From: Cristatella mucedo
Lineage: Eukaryota > Bryozoa > Phylactolaemata > Cristatellidae
Assembly (NCBI GenBank): GCA_009760855.2
Contig: WPIO01000302.1
Location: forward strand, 1 to 64,000
Length of the DNA stretch: 64,000 nt
Reading direction: 5' to 3'
The position numbers and the translations under genes are program-made. Position 1 is the stretch's first letter; every line of letters starts with the position of its first letter. Below the pieces are notes generated by a model. The model was not told the origin of the DNA and made no database searches. It worked only from the letters and a program-made list of their open reading frames with translations. Shown here piece after piece: positions 22,134 to 34,164 of the stretch.

Positions 22134-22454
22134 ATCATCTTCAACTTTTTTTTGGAGGCTCCTGTTTTTCCCACACTAAGCGATCAATTTCCGTCAGGAA
22201 ATAAAAGAAAAGCAGAGTCGTTATGGCGTGGCAGTTATGCAGTATTGCGTAGAATCACTCGTTGATCTGTTGCATTCGACCATACAGCCGTTGGCTCGAG
22301 GCCTCAGTAGCCAGCTTTCGCAGGCTACCGTGTATGCTGACGGACGACTGATACAGCCTTGATTATACATATAGACAGCGAACTTTCTGCCTTTTATACT
22401 TTGCTTATTGTAGATATGTGAACATCGTAGCAAGCATCTGTTTATATTCGTATT

Positions 22455-22660
22455 GGGCTTGGGATTTGGGGTTGAAGGAAAGAGGGTTTGTGGCTTGCAG
22501 TTTAGGCATTAGATTTATCCGACATTTAGGTTACAGGATTTAGGGTTTAGGATTCTGGCTCTGTGATTCAGGATTCATAATAATAATAATAATGTATTTT
22601 CATAGCGCTATCAGAGAACTTAATCTCTTTCTAGGCACTTAATAGATGCTGTAAAGAAGG
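22455..22660. repeat. Degenerate TTTAGG-like tract and LINE-A tail-only insertion
   Basis: 22455-22575 has imperfect ttaggatt/tttagggttt runs, the core being ggatttagggtttaggattc. 22576-22655 is an inverted LINE-A tail alone (ataataataatgtattttca, gagaacttaatctctttcta) with no LINE body. Confidence 0.6.
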
Positions 22661-23563
22661 CTTCGGGTAGAAGTACGTTTGTAAATGTTTGCATACTGTG
22701 AAGCAAGTGGTTGCACTTCAATTAAGTAACACAGCCTAACTGGCGTCCATTAAGCAAGTCAACATGTTGATTACGATAGATACAAATTCACGCGTGAGAG
22801 CCAGAAGTATGACTCTACTTAAATACTTAGCGTTACACCAGAATCAGTAGTAATAATAGTAATAATAAATTACACCAGAATCAGTTTTGAGACTTACTTA
22901 AAAACCTTTCGACCTGGGTAAGAGCAGACAAGTCTCAGTATACCTTTTTGACGGTGTACTTGAACTCAAACTGGTATTAAACTAAAACCTTTGCTGCATC
23001 TAGAGCTGTCAAGTCAACCATCGATGGATTATGGAAAGCTGAGAGCTCAGCCTGCACTTGGTATTGCAGTCTTACAAAGGGCCTAGCAAATAAGTAAGTT
23101 ATCTGATAGTGCTATACAAATAAAGTATCTTCTTATGCGATGTTTTTTTATAATATTTATTAGTAACAGCCCAGGCGATCGCCGACGCGTTGGGTGGTGC
23201 CCTGTGTGTCTGCGTGGCAAGCCAGTGTACTTAGCTTTAGTGGGAGAACCGTTCGGAAATTTTCAGCAAATACTGAATTCATACTATAGAAAAGACAATC
23301 CTCAGTGATGGTTGATCGATTGCACACAGGTTTAACGTTACGGCCGGGGCTGTGCGTGTGCCGTGCTTTATTGGTACGGAATATACTGCTGCTTTATAAC
23401 CTCAAAGTCTTGCTTGTCGAGGTACGGGAGTTCTCGATACAGAACGATAACGACACAGACTTGCTCGTTTAGATTTGAGCGTTCTTGATGCTGTTCCTTT
23501 AAGTAATCGTCGCCGTACCTGTGTCGATTGATATGCGTCCTGCGACCAGCTAGCGGCACCGTG
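22661..23563. other. No secure feature
   Basis: AT-rich sequence downstream of the paralogous exon. On minus, a frame at 23628-23368 ends at a stop that overlaps an aataaa (ccaataaag at about 23367-23375). No family recognised, and I do not call it as a gene. Confidence 0.4.
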
Positions 23564-23785
23564 CTAATGCATCCAGGTACACTTAATTCTTTCAACATCC
23601 ACTGCTTTGGTATCGCCTGGGCATCCAAGTAAAAACTGGCTACCGAATTCGAGCAATTCTTTGATCAGGTCAAATGGCTTGCGATAATTAGGCTGAAGGA
23701 TACAATTGGTGCTAACATGCTTATGAATGTGGTTCGCCTTTTTGTGGAAAGAGTTTGCCTCGAAGAAGCTTATAACCCCTTCGGC
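23564..23785 (-). pseudogene. Paralogue of the exon upstream of the ShKT array, donor lost
   Basis: 23587-23785 (199 bp) aligns without any gap over 66 codons to the exon at 61549-61747, with 30 of 66 residues identical by my count. Shared residues include AEGV at the start, STN, LIKE, G-Q-F, CPG and a final Arg. The acceptor (ggtctggctgcag) is kept. The donor that reads gtaagt in the other copy is ttaagt here, so translation runs on for seven codons to a TAG at 23564-23566. It is either a truncated gene without ShKT domains or a decayed copy. The gapless alignment argues it was coding for much of its history. Product unknown. Confidence 0.6.
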
Positions 23786-24640
23786 CTGCAGCCAGACCAA
23801 AGAAAGAAAATTGGCGTCGCTTTTATGATGTTATTGCAACTAAAAGGATTAGCAGCGAGGGAATTTGCGACGAGCAGACGTCTGCGAAATTCACGAGAGT
23901 ATATGTACTGCAGCTTGATCAATCCAACGAACCATATTTTTGGACCAAGTTGCAACCAGTAAGTCCTAATCGTGTGAAAGTGAAAAAGAATAACGTCAGA
24001 TTTTGCAGTCTCATTTCCTTAAAATGCTGCTACAGATCACATCTGCCATAACAGCATGCTATTAAATACAACTGTCTTCTTCCTAAGCCGACGTTTTGTT
24101 AAGTACGTTTAACATCAGCATCGGCCACAGCAGCGGTAGCCACTTTTGCCCTCAGTAGCCGCGATTGATGTCGTTTACTGTTGGGTCAGTTACTACGACC
24201 ATCAGAGTAGCCAACAGTGGAAAGAAAAGCCAAAGTAACCAACTGCACGTCAGAACTGTTCAATAATTTTTAAAATATCCAACCCATTCCAGTAAAGTTC
24301 CTCGCACATAAAGTAAAGTGATTTATTGATGAGTATGCTGCTTTTCTAGAATTACTTCGCATTGCCTGGATTAATCATGCTGCGATAGCCACCGCACTAA
24401 GTCGTTGGAGTTTTCATGATATAACGTGCACAGCATTTGATCTTGACCAGCGTCACAATACAGCCACATCTCGGTATCGGCAGACGTGGCATGTACTGGG
24501 TGCACAGTGCAAATATTGGCCAACTAAAAAAGTGGTGCAAATTATTCAAAAACTCTAGACATTTCTGCTCACCAATTGAAAAAACGCACTGGCCTCTCCA
24601 ACCATGCTAAATAGGTGATGCATTTGTGCGACCATCACCA
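23786..24640. other. Intron homologous to 61748-61925, then unassigned
   Basis: 23786-23960 still aligns to the intron at 61748-61925 (cgagagtatatgtactgcag / cacgagactgcatgttttgc). Beyond that I see no exon that could supply the phase-0 upstream part of the paralogue. Confidence 0.5.
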
Positions 24641-25485
24641 CGTGCTTGAAATTTAGGTGTCATTTTCGACAGCTGCCTCAATTTTAAAACCTTCATTCAG
24701 CAGACTGCTTCTACAGCTAGCCATTACGTCCGATCCCTATCCAAGATCAGGAGCTGTCTCCCACAGTGGCTTTTAAACATTTTAACGAGCTCCTTAGTTC
24801 TGTCTCGGCTTGATAATTACAGTTCCCTTTTGGCTGGGCTACCAAAGAAAGCAACTAGGCCACCGAAGCTGGCTAAGAATATGGCTGCAAGGCAAGTCTT
24901 CAAGTCCCAGAGGTTTGAGCACGTGTCTGCTTTGCTAAAAGAGCTAGGATAGATGCCAGTTGAGCGATGGATACAGAGCAAAGTTCTTACGCTGAACCAC
25001 AAGGCCCACCATGGCTTGGCTCCTTCGTATCTAGCTGAACTGCTGCATCCGTTCCAGCCTGTTCGCGCCCTCAGGTCCTGTGTGGACAATAAATTAGCTG
25101 TTCCATTCCTCCACTTAAAGACCGTTGGCGACAGAAGCTTAATCTCTGCAGGTCCTAGGCTGTGGAACTTGCTTCCACAATTCTTATGCAAAGACATCTA
25201 CTCTCCGACTGCCGACTATGGCACATCTTTTTCAGCGGTCCTGAACTGCTACTTCTATGCTACTCACTACCTCAACTGCTCTCCTAAATCTGCTATGCTT
25301 CCCACTTTCTCTTTGTTGCGTGAGACGAAGTCTGTTGGCCACCGAATGCGTACCGAAAGCCGCTTAGGCTGTGAGTGGGCTATACAAAACTCTCCTGCGT
25401 AACACCCACGTGGTCTTTATGACTTTGTGGAGTTACAGACGGAGATACATTACCTTGCATTACATTACATTACATTAAATGCCTT
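24640..25485 (+). mobile_element. LINE-B, C-terminal third with CATTA tail
   Basis: Best LINE-B copy. 24655-24700 reads LGVIFDSCLNF, then SLSKIRSCLP. 24953 onward reads KVLTLNHKAHHGLAPSYLAE then LLHPFQPVRALRS and VGDRSLISAGPRLWNLLPQF, the CR1/L2 family C-terminal domain. The 3' end is gtctttatgactttgtggag and a (CATTA)n tail (25450-25478). A stop around 24948-24951 breaks the frame. 5'-truncated. Confidence 0.88.
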
Positions 25486-25700
25486 GCTTCTGGCGCATGC
25501 GTCTTTCTACACAATCATCTGCATGGCATGATCATAGGCAGCGTTGAGCCCCAAGTAGAAGACTGGTAGGTCGAAGTCCAGCCTAAGTAGGTGAAGGGCG
25601 TGTGTCTCGAGCAAGCTTAAGTCCTCACGCTTACAATGGATAAGGCCGACACGTAGACTCGCTGGAAGTGACAATTGCCCACGACAACAAAACGATTCGG

Positions 25701-25902
25701 TGAGCCGCGATGGTGCACTAGTTAAGGCGGTAGCTCGTCACAACTTTTACGACCTCGGCACACCTTCACGACCTTGGGACCAAGGTCATGAAGGTGAGAT
25801 TGAATCCTTCGGTGGGCGATACTTTAATGCCGCTGCAAGCAGTGTCTATAGCCTTTAAGGCTTTTCTGAAGCTATACAAAAAAGACTGTTAAATCAGATG
25901 GC
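25701..25902 (+). mobile_element. SINE-2 with internal duplication
   Basis: Head gagccgcgatggtgcactag ttaaggcgg. The anticodon-arm region is duplicated (cacgacct... and tacgacctcgg... both precede the B box gagattgaatccttc). Normal body and end (gactgttaaatcag). Confidence 0.8.
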
Positions 25903-26819
25903 AGTTTTTTAATTCTAGATCTGGCCAGTCTATCTTATTACGTAAATTGTAAAAAGATTCTTTTGGTCCTATACAAGAAACGGACGTTTAGCTGCAATGT
26001 CTGGCGGATTTACTAAACACTAAATGTCTTCTCAGGTGTTTGAGCAAAGCCGTAGCACCAGGAAGAAATAATGTGAAGCATCGCCTTCGGCAATTGAACT
26101 CACGGGAAAGCACATGCATAAGCCACCTCGATGCGCTGCAGCAACACCTGCACCGAGGGTCCCAAACCAGTCGCTGAGATTAGCGGGAGCAGAGGTGCGT
26201 TACTTGGAGCCCCGCTATTACCTGATAGAATAGAGCAACATGCCAGCAGAAAAAAAGTTCACAACTGATGCTCACAAGCTCTGGCTCCAAGAAATGCAGT
26301 CCTAGGCGATACTGCTGTTGGCACTCCACGGTGAATTACGAACCGTATTCATAGATAGTAAGGTCAGATTTCTTACAAGGCTACTGAAGTTGTGAGTGTA
26401 ATCATCAAGTACATTCGCATGTCTCCGTTATATCATATGTAAATTGTCTAGAAATAGAATAATTTATCTCAGAACGCTAACACATACAATATTATTATTA
26501 TAATTATCACCACTCCCGCGGCAAGACCCAGTGCTCGATGCCGTCAGGATCTGTGGTCAAAGGATGCATTTCAGGGCCTCGGCCAGCGAGATGCGGCAGG
26601 AGAGCCGCTTGAAGAACTTACGCACTTCAGATAACAGCGAGATCGGGCTTCAACAACGAAGCTTGCCTGAAAGACCTTGGCATTCCATGAACGGAGCGAA
26701 GTGCATTAAGGCGGCTTTGCGTCTCCGACGCCATCACCGGCCCGGAAGCCGTGAGGTCTCCGTTCCTGAACTGGGAGGCCGGGTTTATGAATAAAGTTCT
26801 ATTTCGGATACTTGATTTC
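25903..26819. other. No feature recognised
   Basis: Mixed sequence with a GC-rich part (about 26510-26790) ending near an aataaa (about 26792). An 87-codon plus frame covers the GC-rich part but resembles no family I know and has no homologue in the duplicated blocks. Confidence 0.4.
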
Positions 26820-27260
26820 GCTTTTCCAGTCTAGACAGGAGTATTTTATTAAGGTTAATGCTAATGATATCTGATAGTTCGCCTGGATTGATAAGCAGTT
26901 TTTGATACCATTGAACACCAGATCCTTCCGGATTGTCTTTCCACGTGCCTACTTATCTATCAATGAGGCAGTGTCAAATTCTAGGTTGCGCCTCATATAT
27001 CTGAAGATCTCCGACAGTGCTGATGTAAGCGGCGTTGGTGTATGTCATCTCGGGTGCCCTTAAATTATGTGGCACCTAAGGGCTCGGTCTTACGCCCATT
27101 TCGTTTCACTATCAATGCTCCGCCTCTTCAAGGTTTCATCGCCAAATACAACCACGGCTTTCAATTCTAAGCAGATTGCACCCAGCTCAACCCATGCTTC
27201 AAAACTTCTAAGCCTCGCTCCTGACGGATTCGATTTACTCGAATCCGTAACATCCTGCGG
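26820..27260 (+). mobile_element. LINE-A fragment, highly decayed
   Basis: About 26880-26940 reads a degenerate FDTIEHQILP (LINE-A FDTIDHQVLL), about 27060-27110 YVAPKGSVLRPFRFT (VPQGSVLGPLLFT), and about 27145-27200 KYNHGFQF then DCTQL (KHNLGFHFYADDTQL), with Tyr-Ala lost to a stop. Confidence 0.7.
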
Positions 27261-27578
27261 CAATGGCATTGGCTTTTCGACGGCTACAAACTCCGTGAAG
27301 CTTACCAATGACGGCGGCGCCCACTAAACCAGCCAAATTATGGCGGTTGGTTATTATTCGCGATCATGCGATTATAGGATATTTTATTTCCGAGGTCGTA
27401 TAAAAACCTACTCCCTGAGATAAGGCGAGGATTCGAGACTCGAGGCATTGGCGTTGAAGCTGATTAAAGGTCTAAGCCACAGACCGTTGGTGTACGTCGC
27501 GGCCGCTGTTTACAGCCTGTAAGCTTCCGCTGGTTTTAAACAGACTCGTCTGCATTATGGATATGGACTTGTTATGCT

Positions 27579-27655
27579 ACGGTACGCTCACTCGTCGTCG
27601 CTGCCGTGTTTCTGCTACTTTCGGCTAATTGCGCGCATTGGTGCAGCAATGACAA
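27579..27655 (+). CDS. Possible signal-peptide exon lacking an ATG
   Basis: The plus frame beginning at ACG (27579) reads TVRSLVVAAVFLLLSANCAH, then WCSND, and ends in phase 2 at a strong donor (aa then gtaagt). This has a basic residue, a long hydrophobic core and a small-residue cleavage site. No ATG is in frame; the ACG sits where one would be expected, with G at +4. It could be a decayed first exon, a non-AUG start, or chance. No downstream exon was identified. Confidence 0.25.
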
Positions 27656-27799
27656 GTAAGTAGCTGCGTAACAAGGTTCATGCATCAGCAGTATTCACTG
27701 TGCGTTGGCTGAGACTAGCACTATTACTAGCGCTGCGTCTGCAGCCTAGTTTGGATCGCAGATGGAAGCCGCACACCAAGTTTGTAACAACAGGCCTAA

Positions 27800-28390
27800 A
27801 CTCATATTCACAATCTCATAAACTTTGGGCGTAGTGTCAATAACTTGGCCATTAAAATCCATTACTGCAATCCACTGTAATCATTCGCAGAATATAGATT
27901 AAGCTGACATAACAAGTAAGCAAAGTTTCAGTAAACGTTTAGTACATATATTTATTCTGTTGATTTATTATATCAATTGTTGTGCTACAACGAAGTTACC
28001 CCAATGCGATAGGCAATACACTGTCTGAGCAGCTCGGGCCTAGACCGACTTAAGCATTGACCAATTTCCTGCCTAATCGGTGTCCGAACGTCCTCAAAAA
28101 GGTGATTCTTTCACTGAGATATGACGCACCTGAGCTTTGCGTTTTTTATGCGCTCCACCAGAAATAAATGTAACGGAATTCAGCCCTGGAGGTTAACTTG
28201 GAGACTTCTTCAGCCCAATGGCGAAAAACATAATTCCTAAGTGTCGCAGAAGAAGAGTGGAATAGTAAGGAATACAACTTTCCGAATGGATAGGCTCATT
28301 GCCATAGTAGAAAACAATTATTTCTACGAAGGCTTATTGGACTAGGTACTGGAACGATCTGGAGTAGCCATAAACAACAATTTTGCATCA
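27800..28390 (-). mobile_element. Tc1/mariner remnant, second copy with flanks
   Basis: Collinear with 12400-13070. Anchors: tgtctgagcagctcgggcct / 12630 and cctggaggttaacttggaga / 12790. On minus, 28190-28150 reads PPGLNSVTFISGGA, a decayed PPGLNPIKCVYGKW. Frameshifted, inactive. Confidence 0.65.
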
Positions 28391-28424
28391 CAACGACGTG
28401 TAACCAAGGCGGCGACAAGTGGTA

Positions 28425-30470
28425 TAATTTTGAAACTGTCACGCTAACGACAGACACGCCTGGCTGCAGAGTTTTGCAGCCACTGGAAGAGCCTGATTTC
28501 GCAAGCATGTAGACCTAAGAGTAGTGAGTTACGTAAGTTAAAACAGGATTTCGCCAGTGCAAGGACCAACTTGGATTTAGTATCCCGGCCTACAAAAGCC
28601 CTAATTTTTGCACTGCTACGTAGTTGAAGGTAGGCAGACTAGGCTGTGGAGTTGATGCGCTCGTATAGTCCCGACTTGACTTCTAACTTGCTGCTTGCCG
28701 ACCTACCGGCAGGTGCAATCAGGCGATTACAACATGTGCAAAACTCTGCCGCTAGGCTTGTCTGTCGTGAGCGTCGCAGTTGCCACATTACTCCACATCT
28801 CGCCGACCTGCACTGGCTGCCAGTGAAGCAACGGATCGACTGCAAGGTTTTGTCGCTCACTATTAGGTAACTTCATTCTTTGACTCCAGCCTGTCTCCTA
28901 GATCAACCCCCCCAGCAGGCCAAGCATCATACCAACCGCTTTTCGGAATCCAACAGTCTAGAAATACCTCGTACAAACCTTAAATCCTTTGGAGACCGTG
29001 CATTTAGCTCGTATGCTCCCACAGCCTGGAACTCCCTCCCGACCTGCATCAGAACATCCCCTGACCTGACCACATTTAAAAGAAACTTAAAAACATACCT
29101 ATTTAGGACAGCATTTAGTGGGTCCTTGTGATTCGTCCTCGATGTGCTTATGCGTGCTGACACTGTGCATGCTGCCACTAATCACATTTGCATGCTTACC
29201 CTGTGCATGTCACCCCTAACCGCGTTGTGCATGTTGTTTATCAAGCATGATATTACTCACGATTCAATCGCGTTTTTCTTTGCAGCAAATGTAAAGCGCC
29301 TATGAAGGGATTCAGTTCTCTGATGGTGCTTTATCAAGTGCATTATTATTATTATTATAGTGACAGGTCACAACGGAACAGGATACACAGATTTTGTTCG
29401 TATGCTAAAGGAAATTGGTGGCATAACCAATTGTAAGCAATAAGCCATCAAATCTCTTAGACACACGAGATTGCACATAACTGGTAAGGTGGTTTTTACC
29501 ATCATTCCATTGGAGGATGCTCGCTGCTATCCATGTAGATGCATTCAACTAGGGAGTTAAGAGGATTCGACACACTTGAAGGATGGGAGAGATCAAAGCG
29601 TAGGTTCAGGCTGTGTGTAGTCGGCATGGATGTTAAGGCTAGGACTTTGTTGTCGGCAATTACGTAGGTATACACTTTAAAAAAAGAGCATAAACTTCGA
29701 AAGCGAAGCAGGCCAAGCACAGAGCACTGGGACACCTCTTCATCAAAGTGGTCTTTTAGGTGATTGCTGCCCGTTGACATAAATACTCTGGTTTCCCTCT
29801 GGTAGAACCTGAATAATTATAGTGTGGTGCCAGTGATTCCCAGGCACGATGACATACATACTCTGGAGTTTCCCACCGGTAGGACTTGAATAAGTATTTT
29901 AGTGTGGTTCCAGTGATTCCCAGGCACGATGGGAGGCGATAAGGAATTGAAAAAGACTTCGCGATCAATTGTTTTAAAGGCAGATGAAAGAGCCATCAAA
30001 AGAAGCAGAGATACTATACCAGACTTTGCGTTCCTGAGAAGGTCCTTATACACCAAAAGTAATGCTGACTCTGCAGAGAGATTAGCTTGAAAACGTGACT
30101 GGAACTAACTTGCTAGGGTTTATTTGTAAATACAAGAATTCGGCTGGACTGCCGAAACTCGTTCGATTGTCTTTAACAGGAAAGCAGTAGTAAGACTGGG
30201 CAGAAGTTGCTTTGGTTCTTTTGGTCTCATCTCCCTTTCTTAAATAATCGCTAGTCAGCAGACTTTAGTAAATTAGCAATGAAACTGCCTGTGGTTATTA
30301 ACATATTTATTATGATATTTATGCATGATGGCAGCAGATCGATGAATCGCACATATAGGATAGTGAGAATAGGTTCTTGATGGCAAGTGCAGTGTAGTCT
30401 TCTTTAACTAGGACATGAATTTTAGGATGAGGTCAATTGTGGCCGTATTAAATGCAGATATAAAAGTGTT
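28425..30470 (-). mobile_element. LINE-A, inverted copy, split by a plus-strand LINE-A
   Basis: Two inverted segments, 28425-28674 and about 29353-30470, are contiguous when compared with the copy at 16.6-18.4 kb (cgtatagtgacaggtcacat at about 17430). On minus, 29780-29500 carries the SVLGLLRF..LCSFFKVYTYVIAD-type box and 30056-29990 VYKDLLRNAKSGIVSLLLLM. A 48-bp-scale internal duplication (gtggtgccagtgattcccag at 29823 and gtggttccagtgattcccag at 29903) lies within it. Confidence 0.82.
28671..29358 (+). mobile_element. LINE-A inserted into an inverted LINE-A
   Basis: Starts at the LLADLPAGAIRRLQHVQNSA region and reads the complete C-terminal domain (RRSCHITPHLADLHWLPVKQ, FSESNSLEIP, APTAWNSLPTCIRTSPDLTT, FKRNLKTYLFRTAFSGSL). 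It ends in the family tail and ATT repeats. tatagt occurs on both sides (28663-28676 region and 29356-29362) and is probably the target duplication. This is the least decayed LINE-A C-terminus in the window. Confidence 0.88.
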
Positions 30471-30479
30471 TTAATGAAT

Positions 30480-31900
30480 TGAGAGACATTTGTCCTGTAC
30501 GGTTGTCACTGAGGGGCAGGAGTCTAAAAACATGCTGTTACCTTAGGAATGAATTCTCTCATCTTGTCTAAATTTCTGACACAATATCCAGAGAAAACGA
30601 TCTGCTAGATTCTCACAAGGATCGCCAGATAAGGAGCTAACCAGAGCAGTTAAAGAGGTTGATCAATATCAGTATTTTTCGATTGTACAACTGCTATTGG
30701 ATGATATTTTGTATAGAAGCTAGACTTGGTCTTTGCTGCGATAAATTGGTAGTATAAACAGTAGTCCTCTCGTACCCTGTCGGCTGAATTTTTTGCCAGG
30801 AAAAGTAACGTGCCGCTTATTAATTGACGTAGCCTACTGCCGAATTCTGCTTGGTTTGCTTGTATGCACACTTAGCGGGTCTTCATGCCTACAACGTTTC
30901 TGGTGCCAACCTAGTTAATGTTACTAAAGTGTCGTGATCTCGTAGAAGGAACTAGAACGAGATACATGTACGAATAGGGCATCTCACTGAGTTTTATCAG
31001 CAAGCACATAATATCGCTTCGCGTGTAGTTCATTTTAATCACCACATTCATAGCAGGCTCGCATCAAGATAAACACTCTTAGGGGAACATGCATTCCCGT
31101 AATTATATCGCCTGCATCTATTCCTTGACGTGACTCAATAGATGGAAATCCTGGACAACTAGGTATGTGAGAGCGACAACAGTTCAGGTGTGCAACGGCT
31201 TCCACAGAAGTGCTGATGTCCCGATCGTCGCTTCACCGGAACCTAAACCCTAACCTGAGAGCTAGGATTCCGCTTCCACCATCGCAAAGGCAGGAGCAAC
31301 CCAGGCCCTAACTTCTGACTGAGAGAACTTGGGTTCTGCTTGCTTCTACTTGAGCAACGGTAGATAAACTGAGGGAAATTTCGCCTACGAAGGCAATCCA
31401 AACCTCCCTGCAATGCACCAGACTCTTAACTGTAGGCCGCAGCACCTAATCCATACGCCGAAACCAAACGCTCATACACACAAACAATAACACAGAATGT
31501 TAGCCACTGGTGCTATAGACCGTATTCGGTAGCGTTCACCAAGTTCTCCTGGCGCTGGTGTCTTGTGGCCGCCAATCGCTGGCATGATCAGCCCAGCGTT
31601 GCCGGCCCACCTCTCTCGTTCTCAGAGAAATGAGTCTGGCAACGGGCGGTCGTGGTGACGACGACCTCCAGTCAGCTTCCCCCTACTCTTAAAAGCTAGC
31701 CGGTACAACCGGATTTACAGGTCAGCCTTCATCGATCGGCCGATGCGGCCGAGAGCACGCCGATGCTACAGGCAGAAATACCGTAGCTGGCATTGAGCGT
31801 CCCGGCGGGCGTTACACTTTGCCTATCTTCCTACACCGCTGCACCTTTTGCTCATTGCTCGAAGACAAAGATGTATTGCAGCAGAGCAGGTCTTGTAGGC
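30480..31900. other. No feature recognised
   Basis: Unassigned sequence. It includes a GC-richer part (about 31500-31810) and a short ctaaaccctaacc motif at about 31243. No exon-like conserved frame seen. Confidence 0.4.
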
Positions 31901-32046
31901 TAAAGTAGATTTCTACAACCACAACAATATCGTTCAAATTTCAAAGACTGGCATGCTTACATTGGAGGGCCAGACATGTGTTTTTTTGTCCAAAAACGAC
32001 AGTAAATGACGGAAGACAATGACCATTTACTGCACGTAGAGCATAG

Positions 32047-32560
32047 TAATAATAATAATATTCAGAGATTTCCATAGCACCTTTCAATAGCACTATGAGA
32101 TAACTAAATCTCAATTGCTGTACTTTTGCATGTGCCCTTATAGAATTACGTCAATGTGGTTAGTGATAACGTGCACGGCGTCAGTACGAATAAGCCACTG
32201 CAGGTCAAATCGCAGACCCAGCAAAGGATGCAGAGAACAGGTGCATTTTAGCTTTGTATAAATGTCGTCAAAGCAGGGGATTCCATATCGTCTTTCAAGA
32301 TATAGGTTCAGGCTTTGGTAAATTGCGATCTAACGGCACGGTTCCCAAAGGAATTGGTTTGAGGCACAGCTCAACAATTCGAATCAGAAGGCGTAGTTCG
32401 GTGCTTTGCCTGATTGGGAAATCGCTCGGATAGATAGGCTACAGCAATAGAATAAAGCAGCTTTGAAATGAGCGATAGAATCATCAAGTCCAAATGCTGC
32501 TTGAAGGGGCAAGTGCAGGTCGGGGAGAGTGCAGGTCGGGGAGAAGTGGTGTGATGCGGC
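32047..32560 (-). mobile_element. LINE-A 3' fragment, inverted
   Basis: Begins with the inverted tail (ttcaatagcactatgagata, actaaatctcaattgctg). On minus it carries the decayed terminal domain (FGLDDSIAHFKAALFYCC in the place of IDFKVLSLT). It corresponds to the LINE piece in duplication copy 1. Confidence 0.7.
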
Positions 32561-33854
32561 AACTAGGACGGTCGCGGCAGAGCTCAGCCGCAGTATATGA
32601 CGCATAATAGGTGCACGAGCCGTCCGCCGGACGTGCCTATTAAGACCACAAATATCGCGAACGAGCGAGCAGCACAAACGGAACGGATATAGAAACAAGT
32701 CAGCAGCCCACATCGGTATAAGATGAACAGAAAACGTCCCTATCCATATGCTAGGAGTGAATGGCAAGGGTGGATTAAATAATGCTCTCCCAACGCGCAC
32801 GCACACGGAAGCAGTCAGGACGCCAAAGCTGGCTCACAGGAACGTGTATTTTCGTAGGCGCAGTGCTCTCCCAAACGCAACTGTTCTCTCCTAGGCTGGC
32901 GTTCCCTCTTCCCCCTCCACTCCCTCCCAGCCATAACTCCTCAGGTGAGTTGGCGGGAGGACAAATCCGGCCGGGAGATAACAACAGCCGCCAGACCACA
33001 GCTGGGCACCGGCCCGTCCCTAGGCCACAGCCACCAGCTGTTAGACCATCTTAGACCCTAGGATGGTTAAGGGCACTACCGGTCTGCCTGCAATGGCGTT
33101 GTGCCGGCGAGCCCAGTGTCTATAATTGAATCATGCACAAAGAGAAACACACCACAACGAGCACCTAAAAGACTAATACACAAGCTACTACAAAGCAAAT
33201 GAGCTATCGCTGAAACGCTGAAACAGTGCCGATATAATGTCGCAAGTAGGAGCTCCAGGTAGCCAGTTTTTTCCCACAAACTTCACCGTCTTTCAATCAA
33301 TCTTATCGCAGTCTCTGGATCTCAGTTTAAATACTGATAAGAATAAAAATCTGGCAGCAAAACAACTTCTAACTTTAACCAAGCGGTTGTTCACGTGACA
33401 GCCCAACATACGGGCAGGAATGCAATGACCCAGCAACAAAGCATGGCTCAGGTAACCTAGATCTCGGGGACTCTTCAGAAGTGGTGGTACTTGAAATTCA
33501 CTCAATGACCGGATTTGAACAAAGAAAGCTCTAGCCTACATTTTACAATGGACGTGCTGCAGAATGAATACAAATTTGGAAACTTCTGCTTACGTTCTAA
33601 AGGTCAGAAGTGATGCAGCGTGGCTCGGTTAAGGAATTACTTCTAGCGCCACGAGTCAAGGTGAAATTGCATCGGTAGTTGGTCGTTTTGTAATGAACGG
33701 CGGTATAATTCTTACGGGGTTGCCTTAATTTCTTCTTGTTGTCAATGACGAGGGGCAATGATCAGAGAGCGTACTGGTTGATTATATTGAGAGTGCATAC
33801 TGCGTGCTGCACTTCCAAACCAAGCCAAGAAGTCAAGTGACTAAGCCCTCATCT

Positions 33855-33985
33855 TTAACATCCGAGGTAGGGTAAATGTATTTGACGACCGAGGTCGTGA
33901 GCTCCAGCCCGTGGCATATTTGAATCGCCTGGACATAGATTAGGTTTTCAAGGGGGCTATAAGAATGAATTGAATATATTATGTT
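33855..33985 (+). mobile_element. SINE-1, decayed
   Basis: Only the B-box side (gaccgaggtcgtgagctcca gcccg) and the tail (catagattaggttttcaagg gggctataag) are recognisable. Confidence 0.55.
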
Positions 33986-34164
33986 AGATGCAACAAGCTA
34001 CGATACTACGATGCCATTTCTCCGTGCAAAGCAGACGGTAGCGTTAGCCACTTCTACGCCCGCGTGCTTCGAACTTTTCTCTAGAGCCTGCTAGCCCCGA
34101 TGGAGGTTGATATTACTGCATTGGCATCAGTTTAATAGTGAGAGGCCGCGTAGGAAGTTGTTAG

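Larger units (their letters stand above)
18690..22450. repeat. Segmental duplication block, copy 1
   Basis: Collinear similarity to 31920-36000. Anchors: 18720 caaatactgggaagcttaca / 31940; 19270 gcaattgcaggtcgaagaga / 32510; 19660 cttcactgcctttctatcaa / 33280; the GC-rich island at 20.3 kb / 34.4 kb; and 21720 gatataccgagattagagcg / 35680. Divergence is high (roughly a quarter to a third of bases by eye), so it is old. It contains an inverted LINE-A 3' piece (about 18820-19345). Confidence 0.72.

Noticed and set aside
23368-23628. 86-codon minus frame ending at a stop overlapping aataaa
   Set aside because: It overlaps the paralogous exon in a different frame, is not conserved at the 61.5 kb copy, and has no recognisable motif.
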